DNA of 64,000 nt from Arachidicoccus rhizosphaerae (GCF_900107765.1 NZ_FNQY01000003.1:62001-126000), one strand, 5' to 3'. Counted from the first letter of the stretch, positions 37,140 through 46,782 are shown. Made by a program: numbers and translations. Notes: generated from the sequence alone by a model not told the origin.

Positions 37140-38140
37140 ATTCTGCTAGGTTTTCTTTCCGTTAAAAACAAATCAATAATGAGCAGTAATAATGCCAGAG
37201 CAATAAATATGGGAAAATATTGATAGAAATTTCTTCCTCCCACCGTTCCGGATACAATAATTTTCTTTTCCATATTATTAATACGTCCTGTTATCTGGTC
37301 AATCGCATCCTGGTCATTATTAAGCAAGACATAACTGCCTCCTGTTTTAGAAGCGATGTCTTTTAATTCCTTTTCATTCAATTTAGATATGACAACATTA
37401 CCGTCCTTATCCTTTTTATCCTGACCTGTGGTCGGATCAAAAATAGGAGCGCCTTTTGGAGTTCCTATACCTACCGTAAATACGGTAATTCCACTGGCAT
37501 AAAGCTTATTTATGGCCGATTCAGTTCCTTTATCATGAGTTTCTCCATCTGTCATCAAAATGACAGCCTTATGTTTTTTATCCGGAGAATGTAAGGCTGC
37601 CTCCGCCGTTAATAATGCTTGTGCCACTGCAGTTCCTTGAATAGGAACCATATCAGTATTGATATTAGGCAAGAACATATTTATGGCACCAATATCGCTG
37701 GTCAGGGGCATCTGTAAAATGGCCTGCCCGGCAAATACTTCCAATCCAATCCTATTATTACCTAAATTCGAAGTAAGAGACCGAATGAGTTGCTTGGCTC
37801 TATCCAGTCTTGTTGGTTTGATATCCTGACTAAGCATGCTTTTACTGACATCAAGAGCCACTATAATATCAATACCTGCAGATTTCTCCTGTCCGTCATC
37901 CTTTGGAGACCTAAGGCCGGCAGCTGCTAAAATTACCAACGCAAGTGCAACAAAAACCAGATAAAATTTTAATTTAAACTTCCTTGCATCATAATAACGT
38001 AGCAGCCTGGCAACCAACTTTTTGTCGCCAAGTGATCTCGCTACCGATTTCTTCCATTTCAACAATGCATAAAACAAGAATGCCAATGGAATAATCCCCA
38101 GTAGCCACCAAAGAAATGTAGGGTGTGCAAATGATAACAT
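37136..38140 (-). CDS. batB: VWA-domain membrane protein (BatB-like)
   Basis: 334 residues. Two membrane segments near the N-terminus (about 8-28 and 58-76), a von Willebrand A domain (about 90-295) with a complete MIDAS (D97-V-S99-K-S101, then GTAVAQ and ILMTDGETHD) and a C-terminal membrane segment (about 308-326). This is the BatA/BatB layout: N-terminal hairpin, periplasmic metal-binding domain, C-terminal anchor. The next gene overlaps by four bases, so translation is coupled. The usual neighbours (moxR, the DUF58 protein, BatA, BatD) are not here; the preceding gene is the beta-lactamase-like lipoprotein, 83 bp away. Confidence 0.87.
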   Translation of the reverse strand: MLSFAHPTFLWWLLGIIPLAFLFYALLKWKKSVARSLGDKKLVARLLRYYDARKFKLKFYLVFVALALVILAAAGLRSPKDDGQEKSAGIDIIVALDVSKSMLSQDIKPTRLDRAKQLIRSLTSNLGNNRIGLEVFAGQAILQMPLTSDIGAINMFLPNINTDMVPIQGTAVAQALLTAEAALHSPDKKHKAVILMTDGETHDKGTESAINKLYASGITVFTVGIGTPKGAPIFDPTTGQDKKDKDGNVVISKLNEKELKDIASKTGGSYVLLNNDQDAIDQITGRINNMEKKIIVSGTVGGRNFYQYFPIFIALALLLLIIDLFLTERKPSRI

Positions 38141-38223
38141 AAATTTCTCGCCTTGCTGCCTGCAATCTATTTTAAAAAAACTACAGAAAAAAAGAGGTTA
38201 AAGGATTTTAACTTTTGCTTCGC

Positions 38224-39021
38224 CTATTTTTTGCCCTCAAAGAAGCCATAATACTTTAAAATCTCCTTAGCAGTTTTAAGTAAAGAGCCTTTTGTTGGAG
38301 TACCATTTGTCGGCTCTCCATGGATAACAAAAAAGTATACTCGTTTATTTTCCTCAATCCAACCTGAAATCCAACCACTGTATTTTCCTGAAGGAAGTTG
38401 ATCCCAGGATGATTTATAAGCCAGGGTATACAGTGTATTTTCTTCACGAATCATTAAACTACGCACAATCTGCTGAACTCGCTTTTGAAAAGGTAGCTGG
38501 ACAAAATAAAGCTTAGCCATAAAACCCAATTGTTCGTCCGGAGTCAGCCTTAAGGAATCATTATTCCATACATTTTCATCAGCACTTTGTAATCTGGCTT
38601 TACCATAATGTAGCGAATCTAACCAAAATTGAAGGGTGTCCTTACCGATACTTGCTGCAACACGCCCCATCAAACTGTCATTTCCATTTAAAAAAGCATC
38701 CCCAAGAGTGGTTGTATCGGCAACTTCATTATTTATGACCTTACTATGTTCATCCAAATATCGGCCTGTTTCTAAGGCAAGCAGCGTAGATAATACCTGG
38801 AAAGTCCCTCCTGGAGCAAAACTTGAATCCCGGTAGGCTTTAAGGTTATAAACGGTAAATTGTTCATGTACGTTATCAAGTAATGCAAACGTTCCTTTTA
38901 GATTATTTTGCTTAAAGTAAGTTTCGGCAGCATCATCCTGGTTGACATTATTTAAGGTGCAGCCAGAAAAAATTCCTGTCAGAATAATTACACTTAATAG
39001 AATGGTACCAAAAAACTTCAT
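38224..39021 (-). CDS. Class D beta-lactamase-fold lipoprotein lacking catalytic residues
   Basis: 265 residues with a lipobox (GIFSG-C21). The sequence aligns along its length with OXA-type class D enzymes: SFAPGGTFQVLSTLLALETG corresponds to the active-site helix, HYGK to the YGN box, and SLRLTPDEQLGFMAKLYFVQLPFQKR with IREENTLYTLAYKSSW and GWIEENKRVYFFVIH to the C-terminal half. The catalytic STFK is G72-T-F-Q75, so both serine and the carboxylated lysine are lost; the SxV position reads N114-D-S and KTG reads K203-S-S. It therefore cannot be an ordinary beta-lactamase; a binding or regulatory role is more likely. A near-leaderless promoter candidate (TACTTTTGC) lies just upstream. Confidence 0.8.
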   Translation of the reverse strand: MKFFGTILLSVIILTGIFSGCTLNNVNQDDAAETYFKQNNLKGTFALLDNVHEQFTVYNLKAYRDSSFAPGGTFQVLSTLLALETGRYLDEHSKVINNEVADTTTLGDAFLNGNDSLMGRVAASIGKDTLQFWLDSLHYGKARLQSADENVWNNDSLRLTPDEQLGFMAKLYFVQLPFQKRVQQIVRSLMIREENTLYTLAYKSSWDQLPSGKYSGWISGWIEENKRVYFFVIHGEPTNGTPTKGSLLKTAKEILKYYGFFEGKK

Positions 39022-39034
39022 ATTTAAATTTTCG

Positions 39035-39042
39035 CAAAAGTA
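39035..39042 (-). promoter_or_regulatory. -7 promoter element before the beta-lactamase-like gene
   Basis: On the minus strand TACTTTTG (followed by C) matches TAnnTTTGC and sits 13 bp before the ATG at 39021, predicting a very short leader. The nearest TTTG is 27 bp away, longer than usual. Confidence 0.35.
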
Positions 39043-39116
39043 ACCATCTTTAGTCTAAAAACCGGTTCTCAAACCTTAAATCAGGCTAAAACTACATTTT
39101 ATTTCCAGGATTTTGA

Positions 39117-41630
39117 TTAGTGCACCAAATATGTCCTTCCTGCCAGGGCTTTAAAAGACGCAATCCCATCGTTAATCTGAATAGCTGAAATTGGTTGGTG
39201 ACTTTCATCATAAATTTTGGAACCCAAGGGTAATAATACCCTACATAGGCCATTTTTGGAGGCATGAATTTCAGCCTGGCGAAACTTATGGTTTCGCCAT
39301 AAAATATCTACCTCGTAGCCCCCTCTGGCAACTAGCCCTTTAATGCTACCTGAGGCCCAGTCTTTGCTGCAAGGCAATGCAGGCAAAAACCTAATAACAC
39401 TTTCATTACCATGACTTTGTAAAAGCATCTCTGCCATTCCTGCCACTGCACCAAAATTACCATCTATCTGAAAGGGAGGGTGAGCATCAAATAAATTGGG
39501 ATAGGTGCCAGCTCCGCCCTTCATCTTTAGTTCCAGATCCGTAACAGGTGTAAGTAGCCCTTTCAATAATTTAAAGGCATGATCCCCATCGCCTAACCGG
39601 GCCCAGAAGCTAATTTTCCAGGCTCTTGACCATCCTGTACCACCATCACCTCGTAGTTGCAGGGTTTTCTCAGCGGCTTTGGCTAAATCTGGCGTACTCC
39701 AGGGTGTTATCTCGTCATAGGGGAAAAGTCCAAATAATTGAGAGGTATGCCGATGATGCGGATCCGTTGAGGGCCAATCATTTAACCATTCCTGGACACC
39801 TCCATCTGCTGGGCTGATTTGGTTTGGCGCCAATTGAATAAACAATTTCTGCAAAGAATCTGCAAAAAGGTGATCCTTATTTAATATGGCCGATGCTTTG
39901 ATCGTTGCAGAAAATATATCCCTGCAAATCTGCATATCCATAGTTGGACCCATACAAGTCTGCCCAATAAAGCCGTTAGGCATTTTATAAGCATTTTCGG
40001 GTGAATTAGAAGGCGCTGTCACCAACCAGCCATGTTCAGGTTCTCTGATTAATATGCTGGACAAAAACTGGGCTGCGCCTTTTAAAACCTGATAATACTG
40101 GGCTAAAAATGAAGTATCCCGTGTAAATCTAAAATGCTCCCAAAGATGATCACATAACCATGCACCTCCTGTTAAAGTAGAGCCCCAATCAGCCCCCTCT
40201 CCGGGTGAAGTAAAAAACCACGGATTGGTAGCAACATGAGCTACCCAGCCTTTAGCCCTATAATAATTCCAGGCAGTTTTTTCTCCATTAGGGACCAGAT
40301 GTCTGGTAAAACTAAATAATGGATCGGCCAGAGCGGATAAATTCGTTGTTTCTGCCAGCCAATAATTCATCTGCAAATTAATATTCAGATGATAATCAGC
40401 ATTCCAAGGTGCCTGATACTCAACAGCCCACAACCCTTGTAAATTTGCCGGAAGTAATCCAGGTCTGGAGGAGCTGATCAGTAAATAACGTCCAAAATTA
40501 AAATATAGAACGGGAAGCGTTGGGTCTTCTCCATTTTTATAATATCGAATCAATCTTTTTTCGGTGGAAAGCCCGGCTACACTATCGCCTTCACTTCCAG
40601 TAGGTAACTCCAGAAGACACCGATTAAATAGTTTTTGAAACGAAGAACTATTGGCTTCTTTGGCCTGATCAAAAGCTACGTTTAAATTTTGATTATCAAG
40701 ATGTTTCTTTAAAAATGCCGCCTCTGTCAGGGCCTGCAGATCCAGCTCAGGTCTGCAAGTCCCCGTATTGGGATCATAATCGGTCCTGCTATCTACCCTA
40801 ATTACACAAACATGGCCACCTTTGACTAAAATACAGCTGTCTTCCTTATTTACTACGCCTTTATTCGTAAATACCTGAGCCGTGTTAACAAATCGCATCC
40901 CTGGCATTTTCCCGTTCGGTAATCTGCCTTCCATTACAACTTCATTTCCTTTGATGCTAAGAGCACTTACTGCGGCAGATCTTTTAAGGGAAATTGCTAA
41001 ATCCAGGCCTTCCGGGCAGTCAGTTGTAATCTTAACCCAGGTAATGTCATTAATCCTATCTGTAAAGGCTTCCTGCTGATAATGATAGCCTTTTTTACGA
41101 TAAGAAACTGTTCCGGTAGCAGTACTTAAATCAAGCGTCCTTTTATAATTTGTGATATCCTCCGACTTATTCCTATATAATATAGATAAATCACCGGCTG
41201 TCTGATAAGAGCCATAAGGATCATCTGCGCCATTTCCAAAGCCCGTGCCTCTACCGGCCGCCGTAAAGTGTTGCTGTAAAAGTTCTTGTGCTTTTTGATT
41301 TTCACCTTTTAATAAAAACGATTGAATCGGTTTTAAGTACTGGTAGGCATCCTTTCTGTCTCCGTCCTGGGGACCTCCGGACCAAAGCGTTATTTCATTT
41401 AATGCAATTCTTTCTGTATCTGTTCTACCAAAAATCAGGGCACCAATCCTCCCATTTCCCAATGGGATAGCCTGAGTGAAAGCCTGTGCAGGATGATCAA
41501 ATACAATATTTAAATCTGGCCGTTGTCTAACTGTATCGAGATTATTTGCCTGGACTCTGCCCATGAAAATCGTTGCCAAACCCAATAATGTCAATACCTT
41601 TTTACTCCCGGAAAAAAAATAAACGAACAT
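39117..41630 (-). CDS. GH95 alpha-L-fucosidase-like glycoside hydrolase, secreted
   Basis: 837 residues with a signal peptide ([28 protein letters not shown]). The N-terminal beta-supersandwich (about 35-300) begins with [25 protein letters not shown] and [16 protein letters not shown], diagnostic for GH95. The alpha/alpha-toroid (about 350-750) carries [28 protein letters not shown] and [10 protein letters not shown], which hold the catalytic and activating residues in this family. GH95 enzymes are inverting fucosidases acting on alpha-1,2-linked fucose (or galactose) in glycoproteins and xyloglucan. It is divergent from the glycosylasparaginase gene, which supports a role in glycoprotein glycan breakdown. 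Confidence 0.93.
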   Translation of the reverse strand: MFVYFFSGSKKVLTLLGLATIFMGRVQANNLDTVRQRPDLNIVFDHPAQAFTQAIPLGNGRIGALIFGRTDTERIALNEITLWSGGPQDGDRKDAYQYLKPIQSFLLKGENQKAQELLQQHFTAAGRGTGFGNGADDPYGSYQTAGDLSILYRNKSEDITNYKRTLDLSTATGTVSYRKKGYHYQQEAFTDRINDITWVKITTDCPEGLDLAISLKRSAAVSALSIKGNEVVMEGRLPNGKMPGMRFVNTAQVFTNKGVVNKEDSCILVKGGHVCVIRVDSRTDYDPNTGTCRPELDLQALTEAAFLKKHLDNQNLNVAFDQAKEANSSSFQKLFNRCLLELPTGSEGDSVAGLSTEKRLIRYYKNGEDPTLPVLYFNFGRYLLISSSRPGLLPANLQGLWAVEYQAPWNADYHLNINLQMNYWLAETTNLSALADPLFSFTRHLVPNGEKTAWNYYRAKGWVAHVATNPWFFTSPGEGADWGSTLTGGAWLCDHLWEHFRFTRDTSFLAQYYQVLKGAAQFLSSILIREPEHGWLVTAPSNSPENAYKMPNGFIGQTCMGPTMDMQICRDIFSATIKASAILNKDHLFADSLQKLFIQLAPNQISPADGGVQEWLNDWPSTDPHHRHTSQLFGLFPYDEITPWSTPDLAKAAEKTLQLRGDGGTGWSRAWKISFWARLGDGDHAFKLLKGLLTPVTDLELKMKGGAGTYPNLFDAHPPFQIDGNFGAVAGMAEMLLQSHGNESVIRFLPALPCSKDWASGSIKGLVARGGYEVDILWRNHKFRQAEIHASKNGLCRVLLPLGSKIYDESHQPISAIQINDGIASFKALAGRTYLVH

Positions 41631-41683
41631 TAGATATTTTTTTTAGCTTTAACCCGTTCTTTAAAACGTAAATGTACAATTTG

Positions 41684-41713
41684 TGTCAGGAAGTTTCCAC
41701 CAATATCCTGACA
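41684..41713. promoter_or_regulatory. Inverted repeat between divergent GH95 and glycosylasparaginase genes
   Basis: TGTCAGGA (41684-41691) and TCCTGACA (41706-41713) form a perfect 8-bp inverted repeat with a 14-bp spacer, centred in the 114-bp divergent gap. Just left, at about 41671-41683, lies an imperfect TGTACA-centred dyad. Either could be a shared regulatory site. Confidence 0.35.
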
Positions 41714-41744
41714 ATAACTAATAGAATTTTAATAATTATTTGAT

Positions 41745-42779
41745 ATGTTACCACGTAGAAGATTTTTGCAACTTAGCTCTTTAGGCCTAGGCGGTTTAAT
41801 GGCTTCCAATAGTTTTGGCAAGGGCCTTTCTTTAAATTCAGTGAATAAGCCCATTGTAATCTCAACCTGGGATGCGGGAATTGCGGCCAATGTAGATGCA
41901 TGGAAAGTGTTGGCAAATGGCGGAAGGGCATTAGATGCCGTTGAAAAAGGTGTAATGGTCACGGAATCTTCCATCAACTGCTGTGTTGGCCTGGGTGCGA
42001 ATCCGGACAGAGATGGCATTGTCACCTTAGATGCATCCATCATGGACGAACATGGCAATGCAGGAGCTGTAGCCGCAATAGAACGAATCAAACACCCCAT
42101 CAGCGTGGCTAGAAAAGTTATGGAAAACACCCCGCATGTATTATTAGCCGGCGCTGGGGCTCAGGAATTTGCAATTTCACAAGGATTCCAGCTGGAACCT
42201 CAGGATCTTTCACCATCTGCTAGAAAAGCGTACAAAGACTGGTTGAAAAAGTCTGAATATAAACCAGAAATCAATATTGAACAGGCAGAAGGGGGCAACA
42301 AAAGTGCCTTTGCACCTCTTAAACTCGATAACGGGGACTGGAATCATGATACAATTGGTATGCTGGCCCTAGATCAGGCTGGCAATCTTAGCGGGAGCTG
42401 TACAACGAGTGGTATGGCCTTTAAAGTGAGAGGCAGAGTAGGAGACTCTCCTTTAATTGGCGCCGGGCTTTATGTAGACAACGCTTATGGAGCTGCCGTG
42501 TCAACAGGCCTGGGAGAGGAGGTCATAAAATCTGCCGGTACTCACCTGGTTGTCGAGTTCATGCGCCAGGGCCTGAGCCCTGACAAAGCCTGTAAACTTG
42601 CGGTAGAACGTATTGTTAGTCGCACAGGCAGCACCAAAGCTAAAGAGTTTCAGGTTGCATTTATTGCATTAAATAAGCAAGGTCAGGTGGGTGCCTATGC
42701 TATCCAAAAAGGATTTAGTTATGCAAGGCAAGACCAAAAGGTGAATAATGAATTAATTGCATCGGCAAGTATGTTCTAG
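41745..42779 (+). CDS. N4-(beta-N-acetylglucosaminyl)-L-asparaginase (glycosylasparaginase)
   Basis: 344 residues. An N-terminal signal with a twin-arginine-like start (MLPRRRFLQLSSLGLGGLMA) precedes the Ntn-hydrolase precursor. The alpha chain has STWDAGIAANVDAWKVL and CCVGLGANPDRDGIVTLDAS; autocleavage is expected before T203 in NHDTIGMLALD, which becomes the N-terminal nucleophile of the beta chain. This matches flavobacterial glycosylasparaginases, which cut GlcNAc from asparagine at the base of N-glycans. Divergent from the GH95 gene by 114 bp. Together they could complete stripping of fucosylated glycopeptides. A strong terminator follows. Confidence 0.95.
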   Translation: MLPRRRFLQLSSLGLGGLMASNSFGKGLSLNSVNKPIVISTWDAGIAANVDAWKVLANGGRALDAVEKGVMVTESSINCCVGLGANPDRDGIVTLDASIMDEHGNAGAVAAIERIKHPISVARKVMENTPHVLLAGAGAQEFAISQGFQLEPQDLSPSARKAYKDWLKKSEYKPEINIEQAEGGNKSAFAPLKLDNGDWNHDTIGMLALDQAGNLSGSCTTSGMAFKVRGRVGDSPLIGAGLYVDNAYGAAVSTGLGEEVIKSAGTHLVVEFMRQGLSPDKACKLAVERIVSRTGSTKAKEFQVAFIALNKQGQVGAYAIQKGFSYARQDQKVNNELIASASMF

Positions 42780-42794
42780 AAAATTTCACTTAAT

Positions 42795-42844
42795 AAAAAC
42801 AGCATGTTTTCCTGTTTCTTTTCTTAGGAAAACATGCTGTTTTT
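42795..42844 (+). terminator. Terminator after glycosylasparaginase
   Basis: A perfect 19-bp stem (42795-42813 with 42826-42844, containing CAGCATGTTTTCC) flanked by A and T runs. Confidence 0.9.
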
Positions 42845-43355
42845 ATTTTCCCTAAACTGAAAGCCATTGAAAAAAAATCGTCCGGATTATCAATTCAGAC
42901 AATCAAAATACAACCTGTTATAAATAGTAATGATAGCTTACAATTTTCCATTGAATCCAATCATTCAATATCCTTATTTTAATTGTATAAAATTCCTAAT
43001 TGTACCTAAAAAAACCAATACACCTTTTTTAAAACCTTTTCGCCAACGTTTACATGGCCTAAAAGCCGCTTAAACCTCCCCTTTACCACTCAAACTACAA
43101 CCCACTGTTTTAGGGCATTTCAGCCGGTATATTTCAAACAAGTTCTTTTAAAACAGCAAATACCGTCAGGCAATAAAATGCAACCGCCTATAAAGTGAAT
43201 TGACCACTAACCGAATTTCGGTTTTTTTATTAAATGTTTTAAATCAGATTTGCACTACAATTATTTTCAAGAGCACGCAACCTTTTTAAGCAAATGGTCG
43301 TCTTTAATAAAAAATTAAAGACAATAATAATAGCAGCAGCTATATATAATTATCC
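42845..43355. other. 511-bp intergenic region with two hairpins, no gene seen
   Basis: AT-rich, with no convincing frame. A small hairpin with T run (AACCGA / TCGGTT, 43209-43223, then TTTTTT) could end a short transcript. A perfect 9-bp hairpin (GTCTTTAAT 43301-43309 with ATTAAAGAC 43315-43323) lies 33 bp before the next ATG, within the probable leader. Confidence 0.5.
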
Positions 43356-45749
43356 ATGAAAACATTTATAATTATTCTTTCAAGCATTCTTATATCTTCT
43401 TCTACCGTTTTTGGTCAGAATGTCTTAAAAGGTACGGTGCAAAATACAGATCACAATCCTTTGCCCTTTTGTGCAATTTCAGTCAGCCAGAAAGATTCCA
43501 CAGAGCATTATATCACTTCAAAAATTACAGATAGTCTGGGAAATTTCACCATAGAAGTCCCAGCCGTAGGCAAATACCTAGTGAGAGCCACCGCTGTTGG
43601 ATATGCAGATCAGGTAATAGAGATTACAACGGGAGCATCCGGCAATTTCTATTTAAGCCATGATGCACATCAGTTAAGTGACGTGTCTGTAACTGCCAAA
43701 AAGCCTTTGATTGAAAGAAAGCCGGACCGTCTGGTCATGAATATAGAAAACAATCCGCTAGCTACGGGAAAATCCTCCATGGAAGCTATCGGACTGGCTC
43801 CTGGAGTACTGGTAAGAGATGGTCAAATAATGGTCAATGGCATGACAGGTACCAGAGTAATGGTTAATGGAAAATTGCTTAAATTATCTGGTGATGACTT
43901 AACCAATTACTTAACTTCTCTTCGCTCAGATGAAATTGAATCCATCCAGATTATTGCCCATCCGCCGGCAGAATATGACGCAGAAGGTTCTGGGGGATTG
44001 ATTAATATCATTCTTAAGAAACAAACTCAGTTAGGACTCAATGGCTCTGTATACGGAAATTATGCCCAAGGAAAATATCCCGAAACTTCGCAGGGAGCAC
44101 AGTTAAATTTCAAAAAAGGAAAGTTGGGGCTTTTCGCCAGTTATGCATATAACTGGGAAAAAGGATTTAATAAACTGAACCAAACCAGAAGCTTTCCTGA
44201 TGACGGCATCTATTCTGCCCAAAACAGAGGAATTTCCTGGGATAAAAATCAAAGGATACACACAGGAGCCACCTTTGACATTTCCCAAAAACAGTATTTG
44301 GCAATTGATTATACCGGTTCCTTTTCCAATGATGTTGAACAATTTAAAGCCACCACGCTTATCAATTATCCAGATGACCCATCGCACAATTCAACATCAA
44401 AAGGATATTTTCCTAGCAATTATCGCAGTGATTATAATGACATTGGTTTAAATTATCAAATAACTACAGACACGCTCGGTTCCAGTTTTACATTGCTTTC
44501 TGATTATACACTAAATCATGGACAATCCAACAACGAAGCGAACAGCAGTTTTTATGACAATAACAATCAATTTGTCAATGATACCACGTTTAAAAACCAG
44601 ACACCATCAAAGGCAAAAATTTTTACAGCAGATGGGAAATTTAAAAAAATCTTTAAAAATGGAAGTAGCTTAGGCTTTGGCTCTAAAGTCAGCATTACGA
44701 CCATTCATAACGCAGCCTTTTTCTCCTATTTGGATCAAAATAACTGGCAGGCGAATGAAGATCAGAACTTCATTTACAATTACAAAGAAAACATAGTGGC
44801 AGGGTATGCAAATTACAATGGCCATTTATTGGGTATGGATATCCAATTGGGTCTTAGAGGTGAGAATACTTCATTAACCGGAACCCTTTCTGATACAGCA
44901 GGCATCCAAAAAAATCCCAAAAGTTATTTTTCATTATTTCCAAGTATCTATCTGGTTAAACAACTCAATAAAGAGGGCACCAATAGTTTGAACATATCTT
45001 ATAACAGACGCCTTAACCGCCCGGGATTTTCTTCCTTAAACCCCCATATCAGCTATATCGACAATTACACCTCAGGAAGAGGCAATCCTTACCTGACCCC
45101 GGAATTCACTAACTCATATGAGTTAAGTTACACATTACACAACAAATATATTTTTACGGCAGCCTATACCGACAGTAAGGATGTAATCAATAACGCTATA
45201 ATTCCGGAAAAAAATGATCCGGAAAAAATGACGCAACAACCCATTAATTCCGGCGCCACTAAAATCTGGATGTTTACTGCGTTTGTTCCAGTGCAAATTA
45301 CCAAATGGTGGATGACTCAAAACACCTTGCAGTTAAGTAATCAGCATGCCATTGCAGAAGCTTTTGATTTGCAAGAAAATATTGCAATGCTACAGTCTTC
45401 TCAGATCTTTCAGCTAGGTAAAGGTTATAGTGTTAGCGCTTCCGCTTATTATCTGAATAAGATCATATTTGCCAATGCTGTGCTTCATCATCTATTTAAT
45501 ACAGATTTGGCTATTCAAAAGAAATTCTTTAACAATAAACTGACAGTAAAGTTAGCAGGAGGTGATATCTTTGGCACCTCAAAAGTAAAAGGTAAATTCT
45601 TTTATAACGATTTCCGACTGAACTTCGACCAACTACAACAAAAGCAAAAAATAACATTCGGGTTAACCTATAATTTCAATCTTGGGAAAGCATTTAAAGC
45701 AAAAGCAATACAAAGCAGTAATGCAGAAGAAAAAAGCAGATTAAAATAA
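43356..45749 (+). CDS. Outer-membrane beta-barrel receptor (TonB-dependent receptor-like, OMP_b-brl_3 type)
   Basis: 797 residues with a signal peptide (ending VFGQ). A carboxypeptidase-regulatory-like domain (about 22-105, GTVQNTDHNPLPFCAISVSQKDST) is followed by VSDVSVTAKKPLIERKPDRLVMN-type linker, a plug (to about 225, GLAPGVLVRDGQIMVNGMTGTRVMVNGK) and a barrel with NRRLNRPGFSSLNPHISYIDNYTSGRGNPYLTPEFTNSYELSY as its conserved block. This group differs from SusC: there is no SusD partner and ligands are mostly unknown. The C-terminus extends beyond the last strand with a charged tail. Monocistronic, with hairpins before and a terminator after it. Confidence 0.9.
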   Translation: MKTFIIILSSILISSSTVFGQNVLKGTVQNTDHNPLPFCAISVSQKDSTEHYITSKITDSLGNFTIEVPAVGKYLVRATAVGYADQVIEITTGASGNFYLSHDAHQLSDVSVTAKKPLIERKPDRLVMNIENNPLATGKSSMEAIGLAPGVLVRDGQIMVNGMTGTRVMVNGKLLKLSGDDLTNYLTSLRSDEIESIQIIAHPPAEYDAEGSGGLINIILKKQTQLGLNGSVYGNYAQGKYPETSQGAQLNFKKGKLGLFASYAYNWEKGFNKLNQTRSFPDDGIYSAQNRGISWDKNQRIHTGATFDISQKQYLAIDYTGSFSNDVEQFKATTLINYPDDPSHNSTSKGYFPSNYRSDYNDIGLNYQITTDTLGSSFTLLSDYTLNHGQSNNEANSSFYDNNNQFVNDTTFKNQTPSKAKIFTADGKFKKIFKNGSSLGFGSKVSITTIHNAAFFSYLDQNNWQANEDQNFIYNYKENIVAGYANYNGHLLGMDIQLGLRGENTSLTGTLSDTAGIQKNPKSYFSLFPSIYLVKQLNKEGTNSLNISYNRRLNRPGFSSLNPHISYIDNYTSGRGNPYLTPEFTNSYELSYTLHNKYIFTAAYTDSKDVINNAIIPEKNDPEKMTQQPINSGATKIWMFTAFVPVQITKWWMTQNTLQLSNQHAIAEAFDLQENIAMLQSSQIFQLGKGYSVSASAYYLNKIIFANAVLHHLFNTDLAIQKKFFNNKLTVKLAGGDIFGTSKVKGKFFYNDFRLNFDQLQQKQKITFGLTYNFNLGKAFKAKAIQSSNAEEKSRLK

Positions 45750-45847
45750 TTTACAAACGAATAAGAGTAGTCAATTACATTGCTACACGACCGATTTGTC
45801 TCATGTTCTTTTTTTAATGTATTATATTTAGTATATAAAAAAGGAAC

Positions 45848-45878
45848 CCCGCTGAATGTCTATTCAGCGGGAATTTTT
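45848..45878. terminator. Terminator between the receptor gene and the TIGR02757 gene
   Basis: CCCGCTGAAT (45848-45857) and ATTCAGCGGG (45862-45871) form a perfect 10-bp stem with tetraloop GTCT, then TTTTT. Confidence 0.85.
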
Positions 45879-46011
45879 ATTTATAACCTTCACCTTGCTT
45901 CAAGGGTAGCAAAGCTAAAGACTTAAGACAGCTGATAGTCGAATTAACTTAGAGAAAGAGACAGGTATGACAACCCATGGATTTCTTTTTTAAAATTAAA
46001 TAACGTATTGA

Positions 46012-46782
46012 TTAATAATACTTTTCAACAACTCCTAACCCGAATAGGGCAAAATCATATTTTGAAGGATCCTTAGCATCCAGTTTTTTTAAATGACCAG
46101 TCAGCTCCACAGCCGAACGCCAATCAGTTTGTTTTCTGTCCAGTAGTCCCAGCTTTCTTGCCACTTTGGCAACATGCAGATCTACAGGACAGATTAATCC
46201 AGACATGGGTATCCGACTCCACAGTCCTAAATCAACCCCCTTATTATCCTTTCGAACCATCCACCGTAAAAACATATTGAGCCGTTTACAGGTTGCCTTT
46301 TTCTCCGGCGTTGCAATATGTTTACGGGTCCGGTATGGTAGATCCGGAAGGGAGAAAAAATAATGATAAAAGTGAATCAGACTTACTTCCATTGAAAATG
46401 ACTCATTATCAGGAAGTTCCATCAAAAACGCATCCTCGAGCGATTCATATAATGTATAGTGGTGGCGAAAAAACTCCACAAAATACAGTAAATCCGTATC
46501 ATTAAAGGTCCGATGTTTAAACCCTAATAATCGCTTTAAATCCTGATCCTCATGCTGCAGGCAAAACTGGTAAGGTGCATTGTCCATCCGCTCCAATAGT
46601 TCTGTAGCTTTATTAATAATTATTTTTCTATTGCCCCAGGCAAAAATAGCAGCAAAAAAGCCGGCGATTTCCTGATCTTGTAACGTAGAAAAACGGTGCG
46701 GGACACAGACTGGATCTTCCTTTATAAAAGAAGGCTGGTTAAACTCAGCGACTTTACTGTCTAAAAACTTTTTTAAATCCAT
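46012..46782 (-). CDS. TIGR02757 (DUF2400) family protein
   Basis: 256 residues, the expected size. Family features visible are DPVCVPHRFSTLQDQEIAGFFAAIFAWGNRKIIINK at the N-terminus, CKRLNMFLRWMVRKDNKGVDLGLW and SGLICPVDLHVAKVARKLGLLDRK, then the end YDFALFGLGVVE. The central part has the helical pattern of HhH-GPD-like DNA glycosylases, with which this family is distantly related in my reading (inference). The protein has no signal peptide, so it is cytoplasmic. No experimental function is known to me. It stands alone between a convergent receptor gene and the divergent TolC gene. Confidence 0.88.
   Translation of the reverse strand: MDLKKFLDSKVAEFNQPSFIKEDPVCVPHRFSTLQDQEIAGFFAAIFAWGNRKIIINKATELLERMDNAPYQFCLQHEDQDLKRLLGFKHRTFNDTDLLYFVEFFRHHYTLYESLEDAFLMELPDNESFSMEVSLIHFYHYFFSLPDLPYRTRKHIATPEKKATCKRLNMFLRWMVRKDNKGVDLGLWSRIPMSGLICPVDLHVAKVARKLGLLDRKQTDWRSAVELTGHLKKLDAKDPSKYDFALFGLGVVEKYY

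Noticed and set aside
41729-42130. 133-codon open frame on the minus strand inside the glycosylasparaginase gene
   Set aside because: It is antisense to a gene with clear catalytic motifs, has no signal or known domain, and its composition follows from the sense codons.
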